Below, in pieces: positions 42,853-51,457 of a stretch of 64,000 nt of DNA (position 1 is the first letter of the stretch; each line of letters opens with the position of its first letter). The stretch is from G963674685 sp963674685 (GTDB taxonomy: Bacteria > Lernaellota > Lernaellaia > JACKCT01): assembly GCA_963674685.2 (NCBI GenBank), contig CAXXWT010000003.1:310001-374000 (forward strand). The letters are read 5' to 3'. Below the pieces are notes generated by a model. It did no database searches, was not told the origin of the DNA, and was given only the letters and a program-made list of their open reading frames with translations. The translations under genes were made by a program, and so were the position numbers.

Positions 42853-43008
42853 GCGGCGCATGCGGCTTTGAAGCCATGGCGGGTGATTTATTTACCCAAA
42901 AAAAATATCAAGATTCCCACCTTCGGATATGAAATGACTTTTCAAAAATCACTTCGGAGGCTAAGATGCAAAAAGGGCCGATTCACGACATTCCAACGAG
43001 GCGCCGAA

Positions 43009-43647
43009 ATGGCGATTTCCGATTTTGTGAAAGAAGTAAAGTCAGAAAAAAAACTAAGGCCTTCCAAAATGGCGATGGACTTTCTGTCATCCGCCGCGGG
43101 ACTGAAACTGATCAAAGGCGTGATCAAGACCAAGACGCAGATCGATAAAAGAGTCAAAGGCGCCCGCGATTTCGCCGGGATGCCCTCGGGGTCCGATCAG
43201 GAAAAAGTCGACAGGGCTATTGCCCGCATCGGCTTGCGTTTGCGTGATCTGGAAAAACAACTCGACGATCTGGACCGCTCGCTCGGAGATTTGGAGAAAA
43301 GCTCGGAGCAAAACCGTAAAAAGAAAAGCGAGCGGCGCAAAGAAACAATCATCAAAACGAAAAAGGTCGTCAAATCCCCGAAAACCGACTCTCGGTCTCT
43401 TACGAATGTGATCGAGTTATTGAAGCCGGTTCCAAAACCGGCCAAACCGGCGACGCGAACGAAAATATCCGCAAAGCCTGCCGCGAAAAAGAGCGCAAAA
43501 CCGGCGTCCAGAGGGACCGTCAAAAAGGCCGGATCAAAAAAATCCCCCGCCAAAAAGCAAAAAAAGAAAGTTGCAAATCCATTCACCACGCAAAAATCCG
43601 GCCTGTCGGGCTCGGGAAACCTCCTGGACCTCAAATTTAAGAAATAG
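43009..43647 (+). CDS. Coiled-coil protein with histone H1-like Lys/Ala/Pro-rich tail
   Basis: 212 residues from ATG 43009, which has GAGG upstream; a longer start at 42934 is possible. The N-terminal half is helical with heptads (RIGLRLRDLEKQLDDLDRSL) and the sequence KVKSEKKLRPSK-like basic patches. From about residue 135 it becomes a disordered tail of KPAKPATRTK and KKAGSKKSPAKKQKKK type, rich in Lys, Ala, Pro and Ser, like bacterial histone H1-like and AlgP tails. It probably binds DNA or another polyanion, such as polyphosphate or PHA granules; phasin-like function is an alternative. No family match is recognised. It diverges from the TonB receptor gene. Confidence 0.65.
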   Translation: MAISDFVKEVKSEKKLRPSKMAMDFLSSAAGLKLIKGVIKTKTQIDKRVKGARDFAGMPSGSDQEKVDRAIARIGLRLRDLEKQLDDLDRSLGDLEKSSEQNRKKKSERRKETIIKTKKVVKSPKTDSRSLTNVIELLKPVPKPAKPATRTKISAKPAAKKSAKPASRGTVKKAGSKKSPAKKQKKKVANPFTTQKSGLSGSGNLLDLKFKK

Positions 43648-43684
43648 ATCGAAAAATGTCCTGATGCGAACATGGATTGCGGAT

Positions 43685-43852
43685 TTAATGCACACCCGCT
43701 CGCTCATTCGCCTTCGCTGGCGCGTCGGCGAATCTGCCGCTCGCGGCTCCGTCATGATCGCGCCAAGGCAAGCATTATGACACCGAACTGCGCCCGAAGC
43801 CGAGCCTGAGCGTTAGCGAAGGCGCGGCGGAAGTAAGCGGGTAATGCATTTA
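43685..43852. repeat. Long imperfect inverted repeat (about 40-bp arms)
   Basis: The left arm begins TTTAATGCACACCCGCT and includes CCTTCGCTGGCGC (43711-43723). The right arm ends AGCGGGTAATGCATTT and includes GCGTTAGCGAAGG (43810-43822). Core blocks match 11 of 13 and 13 of 15 positions when reverse-complemented. The arms are about 85 bases apart in the gene-free gap between the Lys-rich protein and gcvPB. It could be a MITE-like element or REP/BIME-type structure. No transposase lies nearby. Confidence 0.6.
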
Positions 43853-43912
43853 CATTGACGTTCATTGCATCGCCCTTCGGGCTCATGGTGAAATCGTTAT
43901 TTATTTTTAGCT

Positions 43913-45349
43913 TTAACCGTCCATGTCGGCGGTCAGGCGAAGCTTTTTCACCGCCATGACCTCATCGGCGCGAGCGATGGGTTTGGTCGATGGAGCGTTC
44001 ATCAGGTTTTCGGGATTATTTTTAGCCTCAAGCCTGATTTTTTTCATTGCCTCGATAAATGCGTCGCAGTTTTCGAGGCTTTCCGACTCCGTGGGCTCGA
44101 CCATGATCGCCCCTTTGACGATCAGCGGAAAATACACCGTTGGCGGATGGAATCCGTAATCCATGAGCCTTTTCGCGATATCCAGAGTGCGGATGTCATT
44201 GGGCATATTCTTATCTGAAAACACGCATTCGTGCATGCATATTTCATCATAGGGCAGGTGGTAAGCGCCCTTTAGCTTTTCGCGGATGTAGTTCGCGTTG
44301 CAAACCGCCATCTCGCTGGCGTTTTTCAGGCCCGAGGCCCCCATCTCACGGATGTACGCGTAAGCGCGAACCATGACGCCGAAATTGCCGAAAAACGCCT
44401 GGACTCTGCCGATGGAATCCGGGCGGTCGTCATCCAGAAAGTATTGGTCGCCGTTTTTGGAAATTACCGGAGCGGGCAGGAAAGGTTCGAGAAACTGTTT
44501 TGCTGCGACGGGGCCGGAGCCCGGACCGCCGCCGCCGTGGGGCGTGGAGAACGTCTTGTGCAGATTCAGGTGCATGACGTCCGCTCCGAAATCGCCCGGA
44601 CGCGCGATTCCCATGATGGCGTTCATATTGGCGCCGTCCAGATAAATCAGGCCGCCTGCCTTGTGAACGATTTCGGCCGCCTTTGAAATATCCGACTCAA
44701 AAAGACCCAGCGTGTTGGGATTGGTGACCATCAGGGCCGCCACGTCTTCGCTCATGGCTTTTTCAAGAGCCTCTAAGTCTAATGTCCCTTTTTCGTTGCT
44801 GGGCACGGTTTCGACGGAATAGTTGCAAAGCGCGCTGGACGCCGGATTTGTGCCGTGCGCGGTATCCGGGATCAACACCTTTTTCCGGGGATTGCCCTGC
44901 TTCTGATGGAAGGCGCGGATCATCATGATGCCGGTCAATTCGCCCTGCGCGCCGGCGGCGGGTTGCAGGCAGACCGCGTCGAATCCCGTAATTTCCGCCA
45001 GCATGGATTGCAATTCGTGCATGAGCCCAAGCGCGCCCTGCGCAAATTCAGGCGGAGTGCGCGGGTGCAGCCGCGCAAAGCCCGGCAGACGGCAGACCGC
45101 TTCGTTGATGCGCGGATTGTATTTCATCGTGCAACTGCCCAAGGGGTACATGCCGATATCCACGCTGAAATTTTTCTGACTCAGGGATGTGTAATGCCTG
45201 ACGACGTCGACCTCGGTGACCTCGGGCAGGTCGGCGGCTTCGGTTCGCAGAAGCTCCCGCGGCAGGTCGGCTTGAGCCGTTTCGCTATCCTGGATGGATG
45301 CCCCGCATCGCCCGCTTCGTGAAAGGTCGAAAATGCTTTTTTTGTACAT
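43913..45349 (-). CDS. gcvPB: Glycine dehydrogenase (decarboxylating) subunit 2
   Basis: 478 residues, normal for the C-terminal half of the split P protein. The PLP-binding Lys is in HLNLHKTFSTPHGGGGPG; other conserved blocks are YPLGSCTMKYNPRINE, LQPAAGAQGELTG and PDTAHGTNPASSA. With GcvPA it decarboxylates glycine and moves the aminomethyl group to lipoyl-GcvH. It is third in gcvH-gcvPA-gcvPB. The aminomethyltransferase GcvT and dihydrolipoamide dehydrogenase are not in the window. Confidence 0.96.
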   Translation of the reverse strand: MYKKSIFDLSRSGRCGASIQDSETAQADLPRELLRTEAADLPEVTEVDVVRHYTSLSQKNFSVDIGMYPLGSCTMKYNPRINEAVCRLPGFARLHPRTPPEFAQGALGLMHELQSMLAEITGFDAVCLQPAAGAQGELTGIMMIRAFHQKQGNPRKKVLIPDTAHGTNPASSALCNYSVETVPSNEKGTLDLEALEKAMSEDVAALMVTNPNTLGLFESDISKAAEIVHKAGGLIYLDGANMNAIMGIARPGDFGADVMHLNLHKTFSTPHGGGGPGSGPVAAKQFLEPFLPAPVISKNGDQYFLDDDRPDSIGRVQAFFGNFGVMVRAYAYIREMGASGLKNASEMAVCNANYIREKLKGAYHLPYDEICMHECVFSDKNMPNDIRTLDIAKRLMDYGFHPPTVYFPLIVKGAIMVEPTESESLENCDAFIEAMKKIRLEAKNNPENLMNAPSTKPIARADEVMAVKKLRLTADMDG

Positions 45350-45387
45350 GCGTTGACTCCGGCGCTAAAAAAAGAGCGCTGGCGGTT

Positions 45388-46725
45388 TTAAAGCCTGGAG
45401 ACGATATCGGCGAATTTGTCGATTTGCGCCTTGTCGTTGACTTCCGTGACACTGATCAGCAAAGCGTTTCCTGGGTTTTCGAGCATTTCCCCGACGGGTA
45501 TGCCCGGCAGCAATCGATTCTCATGGCACGCATCGATCAGGCGCTTTTCGTCGCACGGCATGTCCATGACAAACTCGTTGAACGTGGGCGCGGCGAAATG
45601 GAGTTTCGCTCCGGCCTTGATCAGCGCGCCTTTTGCGTATTCGGCCAGGTCCAGATTCGTTTGCGCCAAATCCTTCAATCCGGTTTTACCGTGCAGCGAT
45701 AAATAAATCGCGCAGGCCAAAGCGCACAAAGCCTGATTCGTGCAGATGTTGCTGGTGGCCTTTTCCCGGCGGATGTGCTGTTCCCGCGTCGCCAGCGTCA
45801 ATACGAATGCTTTTTCTCCGTTGGCGTCCACGGTTTGGCCGACGAGGCGGCCCGGCATCATACGCAGCTTGTCCTTGCGCGCGGCGAACAGGCCCAGGTA
45901 GGGTCCGCCGAAGGAAACGGGCAGGCCTAAACTTGCGCCTTCTCCGGCGGCGATATCGGCGCCGCATTCCCCGGGGCTTTTTACAAGTCCGTACGCCAGA
46001 GCTTCGGTGAAGGAAACGAGGAACTGGGTTTTGCTTTCGCCGATAACTTCGTTGACGGCCGCCAGATCCTCGATGACGCCGAAATAGTTGGGAGACTGCA
46101 CGACCACCGCCGCGGCGTCGTTCGGCTCCAGCTTGTTTAAAGCTTCCATATCCACGCGGCCATCGGCCCCGTATGGCAGATTCACCAGCTCGAAATCGCG
46201 GAACTGGAGATAGGTTTCGACGACCTGTCTGTGATGTGGATTGACCGACGAGGCGATCAGCACCCTGGATTTCCTGGTGACGCGCGAAGCCATGAGAACG
46301 GCCTCCGCCAGCGCGGAAGCGCCGTCGTACATCGATGCGTTGGCCGCATCCATGCCCATGAGGCGGGCGATCATCGTCTGAAATTCGAAAATGGCCTGCA
46401 GACCGCCTTGCGAGACCTCGGGCTGGTAGGGCGTATAGGCCGTGAAAAACTCGCCCCTGTTTAACAGGGCGTCGACGGCGGCGGGGCTGTGATGACGATG
46501 CGCGCCGCCTCCGATAAACGCGTCGAAGCTGTAGCCGTTATTCTTGGCGGAAAGATTTTCCAGAGTTTCGAGCAGTTTTACTTCCGACAGCGGAGCGGGC
46601 AGATCAAGAGGCTTCTTGAGTTTGATTTCGTCGGGAATTGTACGGAAAAGGTCGTCTAACTCTTTCACGCCGATGGATGAAAGCATTTTTTGAATGTCAT
46701 CCAGAGTATGCGGGATATAACGCAT
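45388..46725 (-). CDS. gcvPA: Glycine dehydrogenase (decarboxylating) subunit 1
   Basis: 445 residues. MRYIPHTLDDIQKMLSSIGV at the start, FIGGGAHRHHSPAAVDALL, and YTPYQPEVSQGGLQAIFEFQ are typical of the N-terminal half of split P protein. It is the structural and regulatory partner that completes the PLP site with GcvPB. The split form is common in deltaproteobacteria, Firmicutes and archaea, whereas enterobacteria have a fused gcvP. It lies 28 bases after gcvH and 38 before gcvPB. Confidence 0.96.
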   Translation of the reverse strand: MRYIPHTLDDIQKMLSSIGVKELDDLFRTIPDEIKLKKPLDLPAPLSEVKLLETLENLSAKNNGYSFDAFIGGGAHRHHSPAAVDALLNRGEFFTAYTPYQPEVSQGGLQAIFEFQTMIARLMGMDAANASMYDGASALAEAVLMASRVTRKSRVLIASSVNPHHRQVVETYLQFRDFELVNLPYGADGRVDMEALNKLEPNDAAAVVVQSPNYFGVIEDLAAVNEVIGESKTQFLVSFTEALAYGLVKSPGECGADIAAGEGASLGLPVSFGGPYLGLFAARKDKLRMMPGRLVGQTVDANGEKAFVLTLATREQHIRREKATSNICTNQALCALACAIYLSLHGKTGLKDLAQTNLDLAEYAKGALIKAGAKLHFAAPTFNEFVMDMPCDEKRLIDACHENRLLPGIPVGEMLENPGNALLISVTEVNDKAQIDKFADIVSRL

Positions 46726-46753
46726 GGCGCACTCCAGACTCTAGGTTAAAATA

Positions 46754-47146
46754 TCAGCTTTCTTCCTCGATCAACTTTTCGTAAGCGGCGGCATCCAGAA
46801 GATCGTCAATCTCGGAAGGATTGGCGATTTCGATTTTAATCATCCATCCGGTGTCGTAAGGATCGGCGTTAATGCCTTCCGGCGCATCGACGAGGGCTGT
46901 GTTGGCCTCGATGACCTTGCCGGAAAGAGGGGCGAACAGATCGCTGACGGCTTTGACGCTTTCGACGACGCCGAAAGTGTCCCCGGACTCAAGTTCGCTG
47001 CCGACATCGGGCAGTTCCAGGAAAACGATATCTCCCAGCGAATCCTGCGCGTAATCCGTAATGCCTATCGTGGCGACATCGCCTTCGATTTTGGCCCACT
47101 CATGTTCTTTCGAATACTTGAGATCCTGTGGAAGATTCATTTTCAA
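46754..47146 (-). CDS. gcvH: Glycine cleavage system H protein
   Basis: 130 residues. Lipoylation site Lys65 in VESVKAVSDLF, with the flanking YSKEHEWAKIEGDVATIGIT and INADPYDTGWMIKIE blocks. The lipoyl arm carries the aminomethyl group between P and T proteins. AAGGAG precedes the ATG. The 116-base gap to fmdB shows no glycine riboswitch that I can recognise and no clear promoter. Confidence 0.96.
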   Translation of the reverse strand: MKMNLPQDLKYSKEHEWAKIEGDVATIGITDYAQDSLGDIVFLELPDVGSELESGDTFGVVESVKAVSDLFAPLSGKVIEANTALVDAPEGINADPYDTGWMIKIEIANPSEIDDLLDAAAYEKLIEEES

Positions 47147-47262
47147 AGCTCCTTGGAATAAGTAAAACTTTTTTTCCTGCGAACCGGTCCGCCGGCGACA
47201 AGCGCGCGTGCGCCGTCATTAATTAACAAATCCAAAGGTGAAATACAATAAAGAATGAGGGA

Positions 47263-47616
47263 TCAGGCCGATGTGCCGGCCGCCGAATCGGGCTTGGATG
47301 CGCTTTTTGATTTCGCGTCGGATTTGACGTCGCTTTTCGCCTTTTCGCCGCCCGTATCGTCTTTTGCCGGTTTGGCGTCGACGGATGCGGAATCACTGCC
47401 TTCAGACGCCTGTCCGTTGCCGTTGCCAGGATTTTTCCCTTTGTAATCCGTGACGTACCACCCCGAGCCTTTTAAGTGGAAAGATGAGAGGCTGACGAGT
47501 TTTCGAATTCGCTCCGAACCGCAAACGGGGCACTTTTTCAGCTTTTTGTCGCTGATCCTCTGCGTCACCTCGTGAGCTTTATCGCAATCTTCACAAAAAT
47601 ATTCGTAAATCGGCAA
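47263..47616 (-). CDS. FmdB-family zinc-ribbon protein
   Basis: 117 residues. The N-terminal FmdB zinc ribbon MPIYEYFCEDCDK...KKCPVCGS has two CxxC pairs, followed by LVSLSSFHLKGSGWYVTDY, the family's second conserved block. The C-terminal 45 residues are a low-complexity Ser/Asp/Lys/Ala tail. The start is TTG (47616) with GGAG upstream. Despite the name, a regulatory role is proven for few members. It precedes the gcv genes but has its own promoter region. Confidence 0.9.
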   Translation of the reverse strand: MPIYEYFCEDCDKAHEVTQRISDKKLKKCPVCGSERIRKLVSLSSFHLKGSGWYVTDYKGKNPGNGNGQASEGSDSASVDAKPAKDDTGGEKAKSDVKSDAKSKSASKPDSAAGTSA

Positions 47617-47731
47617 GGCGTTTCTCCGCTAGTTTTCATGCAAAGATGAAATCAGCCGGCGCAATATAGCGGGCGCGACCAATAGGAAAATATGCATTTA
47701 ACGGCTCAAGTCAAGATGATTATGGAAAAAA

Positions 47732-48163
47732 TCAAAAGGGGCGTAAGTGCTTGGCGATCTGCAAAGCCCAATTCAAGCCCAGTGCGAGCAGGGCCGCGTA
47801 CTTGATCCAGGCGTGCGCGGACAGATAATCATCCAATCGAAATGCCGGCGCTTTGCGCGCGATTTGAAGGGCGAAATACGCAAGAAAGGCGACTGAAGCC
47901 GCCATGAATAGCGGCCCGAGAGCATTTGCCGCGACGGATCTGTAAAATTGCCCCCTGGCGAAATACACGCACGCGTGGGTCATGTCGCAAAAGGGGCAGG
48001 GGATGCCCGTGATTTTGCGGAACAGGCAGGTTTTGAACTTCCAAAGATGTTCCCAGGGCAATGTCCAGGCCGCCAGCCAGCCGGACACGATCAACGTAAC
48101 CATGGTCGCCCGGAAAAATGTCGGGCGATCCGGCGCATTGTTCTCTATATCCGCCAAGGTCAT
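47732..48163 (-). CDS. DUF2752 membrane protein
   Basis: 143 residues with three membrane segments. The DUF2752 signature is GIPCPFCDMTHACVYFARGQ followed by AANALGPLF. The CPxC pair in the membrane or at its edge may bind metal or form a disulfide; no function is known. ATG 48163 overlaps the stop of the YIP1-like gene by ATGA, so I reject the longer frame to 48319. It is the last gene of an envelope operon that begins near 52051. DUF2752 next to YIP1/zinc-ribbon membrane proteins suggests that they act together. Confidence 0.82.
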   Translation of the reverse strand: MTLADIENNAPDRPTFFRATMVTLIVSGWLAAWTLPWEHLWKFKTCLFRKITGIPCPFCDMTHACVYFARGQFYRSVAANALGPLFMAASVAFLAYFALQIARKAPAFRLDDYLSAHAWIKYAALLALGLNWALQIAKHLRPF

Positions 48164-49230
48164 ATAGCCGCAAAGACTCCCATGAATAGCAGAGGAACGG
48201 TGACGGCCAGAATGCCGCAGCAACATATCAGGTAAGGCATGCAGGCCGCCAGTGCGGCTTTCCACTTGGGAATTTTGTGGATTTTGTGCAACCCGATGGT
48301 TGTCAAAACGATTGCCCATGGAATCGCGATAAACGCGCCGACATACGGTATTACAGCCGGCGTCTCACCGAGTTTGCCGTATCCAGAAACGCGGATGGAA
48401 TCTTCGAATTTCCCCTGCATGCCTCCTGTGATAATCAGCGTCAGATGGTAAATGGCCCCGCTGATGACAATATCCGCCAGGATGAAAAGGGGCTGCAGCA
48501 ATAAGGATGAAGCCAGCATGCCGATTAAAAAAGCCGGCTGATGGATGATGTTGAGGAAGCTGTCGGGCATCGTGAAGCCCAGTTGGCTTTCGATATCGGC
48601 GATGTTGCTTTCCAACGTCAATGCGAAAAAGATTACGGTTATAATCCGCACGGGAAATAATACGAGAACGCCGAAAAACACGCCGGGCCAGAAAGGCCCC
48701 GGAGTTTTCAGTCCGCTGAAAAATTCGGAAGGCTTTAGAAAAATATCATGAAGGGCTTGAAAAAAGCTGCGTATAAATCCGTTGGCTCGATAGTTTTCGA
48801 AAAGCGGTTCTTTGGCGGATGCGCCGACACGGCAATTTGAACACAGAGGCCTGGAGTCCGCGTCGATGATCGAACAGGTTTCGCATACAAGCTTGCCGCA
48901 TGATTTGCAGGCCCTGACGGCCGGGCGGCTTACGCATATTTCGCAATGAACGTGAGCCGGCTCGCTTTTTGGGATTTCACCGGCGGAGGCGATTGCGGCA
49001 ATCGGCGTCTCGTCGGAGGTTTGCGAACCGGCTTCTTCATCGGGTGATTCTATGTTTTCGCGATTTATGTCTTCATCCGGCGGAGTCATGAAATCGTTGA
49101 GATGTTCGCCTTTCTCCCAGGCGAATTCCTCTGCTTTGATTTCCATTAAAGCGCCGCAATTTGGGCACTGGTGAGCGCCGGGCGATTGAATTATCAGGGA
49201 TTGTCCGCATTGCGGGCAAGAATGGATCAT
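48160..49230 (-). CDS. Zinc-ribbon YIP1-family membrane protein
   Basis: 356 residues. Two N-terminal zinc ribbons (CPQCGQS...CPNCG, residues 5-25, and CEICVSRPAVRACKSCGKLVC near 98-118 with CSNC after) are followed by the YIP1-like membrane domain from about 165: LKPSEFFSGLKTPGPFWPG, then five or so helices and a long final hydrophobic stretch. YIP1 proteins in eukaryotes work in vesicle traffic; bacterial ones are uncharacterised. It is translationally coupled to the TPR gene upstream (ATGA) and the DUF2752 gene downstream. Confidence 0.82.
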   Translation of the reverse strand: MIHSCPQCGQSLIIQSPGAHQCPNCGALMEIKAEEFAWEKGEHLNDFMTPPDEDINRENIESPDEEAGSQTSDETPIAAIASAGEIPKSEPAHVHCEICVSRPAVRACKSCGKLVCETCSIIDADSRPLCSNCRVGASAKEPLFENYRANGFIRSFFQALHDIFLKPSEFFSGLKTPGPFWPGVFFGVLVLFPVRIITVIFFALTLESNIADIESQLGFTMPDSFLNIIHQPAFLIGMLASSLLLQPLFILADIVISGAIYHLTLIITGGMQGKFEDSIRVSGYGKLGETPAVIPYVGAFIAIPWAIVLTTIGLHKIHKIPKWKAALAACMPYLICCCGILAVTVPLLFMGVFAAI

Positions 49231-50576
49231 TGCGAGTCTCCTACGGAGTTTTGATGAAAAGCTTTGGCCTTTTCCGTGAGCTTGGCGGCGACTTCAAAGA
49301 GCATTTTAGGCTTTTGCGCGTCGTGGGGATAGACCAGAGCCTGCGGGAATTCTTTTGCAAAACCTTCAAGGATGAATAAGGCCCGTTGCGGGTTGCCCAA
49401 ATTCAATAGAAGGATTGCGGCCTGGTGGATCCGTGCGTAAGCGGCCGTCTCCTGACCTTCCTTCGTCGATCGGTCCACGGAGTTTTCGATATCCATCAAC
49501 CACCGGAGCACCCGAGGATAATTTGTCGAAAGCTTGGTCAGCAAATGAATTCCCCGGACAATGGCGCGCGGCCCCATGGCCTCCTCGCCGCGGGAAGTCG
49601 GATAGCGGATGTCATGATAGTCCAATGCGACGCTTCGAAAAATTTGTTCCGCCTGCGTGACGTCCTGGTTGTCGTGAAACTGCTCGATGCGCTTTTCGTA
49701 AAACGACGCCTTGATGAACTCGGCTTCGGCTTTGGCCGGGCGGCGTTTGCAGATTTTGGCCATGGCGTCGATTTCGGAAGCTTTTTTCGTCAGGTCCAAA
49801 GGGGATGAGTCAAACGCATCCTCCATGCGTTTCATGACGATCCATTCTATGTCTCGAACGCCGTCTTGAGTCGCATAAGTCGAGTCGCTGTAATTTTGCA
49901 CGATGTCCCGGTAGAGATTGATGACTTTGTCGTATTGCGCGGCTTCCGTGAATGCGTCCGCTATTTTCAGATCGACGATGACTTCCACGCGGCCGTAGTA
50001 GGTCTGATTCCCGTCGATGATGCCCACCCAGGCGTTTTTGTATTTGAGCGGTATCTGACTGAGTTGACCGGCTCCGACCAGCTTGCTGTTTGAAAGTGTG
50101 GAATAAATCATGGCCTGCTCAACGTCCGCGGTGGCGTGAAGATTGACCGGATGCTCGGTCGCCAAGGGATGAATCATGGTCTCGTGGGGACGGTAATAAC
50201 CGAAGAACAGTTGGAGCGTCACGAGAGCCTGGGCAAGATCGCCTTGTTTTTTCCTGGTGAAATAGGCCTCCCACAAAGCCATTTTTCCTTGCTGCGTGTG
50301 CGGGTCCAGCGAAAAGATATACTGGTAAATGTTGGCGATTCGCGACAGATCGGGATTTTCTTTCGCGTATTCATCTCTGATGTTTTGCTGGAGGCCTAAA
50401 AGAGGGTTTTCGTCGTCGGCTTCCTTTTTAATTTCTTCCTCGTTTTCGGCGCCGCCCGTGGAAGCCTCAAGATAAGAATGGCGGCCCGAAAGAAGAGCCG
50501 CCAGACACAGAAAGCCTATGAGGAAAAATTTTATCGCGCGCCGTTTTTTCTCACTTTTCAACAATCTTGAATTCAA
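49227..50576 (-). CDS. TPR-type periplasmic protein
   Basis: 449 residues. N-terminal signal or anchor (RAIKFFLIGFLCLAALLSG), an acidic linker, then helical repeats throughout: DLAQALVTLQLFFGYYRPHE, AAQYDKVINLYRDIVQNYSD, QAEQIFRSVALDYHDIRYP. Such SEL1/TPR solenoids bind partner proteins. I see no lipobox Cys. The ATG lies 26 bases inside the end of the OmpA gene, and the stop overlaps the YIP1 gene, so the operon is compact. Function is likely scaffolding for an envelope complex formed with its neighbours. Confidence 0.75.
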   Translation of the reverse strand: MNSRLLKSEKKRRAIKFFLIGFLCLAALLSGRHSYLEASTGGAENEEEIKKEADDENPLLGLQQNIRDEYAKENPDLSRIANIYQYIFSLDPHTQQGKMALWEAYFTRKKQGDLAQALVTLQLFFGYYRPHETMIHPLATEHPVNLHATADVEQAMIYSTLSNSKLVGAGQLSQIPLKYKNAWVGIIDGNQTYYGRVEVIVDLKIADAFTEAAQYDKVINLYRDIVQNYSDSTYATQDGVRDIEWIVMKRMEDAFDSSPLDLTKKASEIDAMAKICKRRPAKAEAEFIKASFYEKRIEQFHDNQDVTQAEQIFRSVALDYHDIRYPTSRGEEAMGPRAIVRGIHLLTKLSTNYPRVLRWLMDIENSVDRSTKEGQETAAYARIHQAAILLLNLGNPQRALFILEGFAKEFPQALVYPHDAQKPKMLFEVAAKLTEKAKAFHQNSVGDSQ

Positions 50577-51435
50577 CGCGTCGGTTCATCGCCATTCCGG
50601 CTTCAGTCATATTCGGTGCGATCGGCCGCGTGGGACCGTAACCCGCGGTGCTCATTCTGGCGCCGTCAATGCCTTTGTCCACAAGATATTTCCGGCAGGA
50701 GTCGGACCGGGATTGGGACAGTTTGATGTTCATCGTAGCGTCGCCCTTGTTGTCCGTATGTCCCTCGATGGCGATTTTCCAGGTCGGATTGGCGCTCAGA
50801 ATGGCCGCGATCTCATCGAGGATGCCGAAGCTATCGGGGGTGATGACATCGGAACCGGTTTCAAAGTGAATTTTCTGATTCAGAACGATCTCCGAGCCCT
50901 CGACCTTGACGTATTGGAAGTCCGGGCAGCCGTCTTCGTCTTCGACCTGATTGATCGTTTCCGGTTCCAGAGGGCATTTGTCGTCGGGATCGAGGATGCC
51001 GTCTTTGTCGTTATCGGGATCGGGACAACCGTCCTCGTCTTCGAAGGAGTCGAAGTCCTCGGGTTGATCCGGGCATTTGTCGACGTCATTGAGAAGTCCG
51101 TCGCCGTCCGTGTCCGGCGGAACGGTTTCAACGCAGTTTGCAAGAAAGGGTTTGGCCGCTTCGATATTCTTTTTCGATTCGGCGAGATTGTCGGAAACGG
51201 CGATATAGTTTCGATCGAGGTATTCGCCTCTGGCGAAGTCGAGATAGGCTTCGGCGGAAGCGTATTCCTTCGGAGCGCAAACCTTTGCGCCGGCGACTTC
51301 GATATTGACCAGATCCTGTTGAACCTGCGTCATTTCGTTTTTCAGCGCTTCGCGGTCGCAGCCCGACATGGCCAAGGAGAGGATCATCAGGGCGAGCATC
51401 GGAATTATCAAATGAATTTTCATTTTGGACATCAT
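50551..51435 (-). CDS. OmpA-family lipoprotein with thrombospondin type-3 repeats
   Basis: About 294 residues. Lipobox LALMILSLAMSGC, then a DUF4398-like helical segment (EYASAEAYLDFARGEYLDRN), acidic calcium-binding thrombospondin type-3 repeats (DTDGDGLLNDVDKCPDQP, DNDKDGILDPDDKCP), and a C-terminal OmpA peptidoglycan-binding domain (IEGHTDNKGDATMNIKLSQS, RKYLVDKGI, NRRVEFKI). It should anchor the outer membrane to the wall. The start is one of the ATGs at 51435/51432 after GGGGATGC. Its N-terminal helices match those of the next protein upstream. Confidence 0.88.
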   Translation of the reverse strand: MMSKMKIHLIIPMLALMILSLAMSGCDREALKNEMTQVQQDLVNIEVAGAKVCAPKEYASAEAYLDFARGEYLDRNYIAVSDNLAESKKNIEAAKPFLANCVETVPPDTDGDGLLNDVDKCPDQPEDFDSFEDEDGCPDPDNDKDGILDPDDKCPLEPETINQVEDEDGCPDFQYVKVEGSEIVLNQKIHFETGSDVITPDSFGILDEIAAILSANPTWKIAIEGHTDNKGDATMNIKLSQSRSDSCRKYLVDKGIDGARMSTAGYGPTRPIAPNMTEAGMAMNRRVEFKIVEK

Positions 51436-51457
51436 TGCATCCCCAAAAAGCGGAAGG

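Noticed and set aside
42818..42877. 20-codon N-terminal extension of the TonB receptor
   Set aside because: It would put Pro/Ala-rich sequence before a clear signal peptide and place translation upstream of the promoter.
42818..43008. Cobalamin riboswitch before the TonB receptor gene
   Set aside because: No B12-box is present, and the promoter leaves no room for a leader.
47147..47262. Glycine riboswitch before gcvH
   Set aside because: I see no paired aptamer core or expansion in this 116-base gap.
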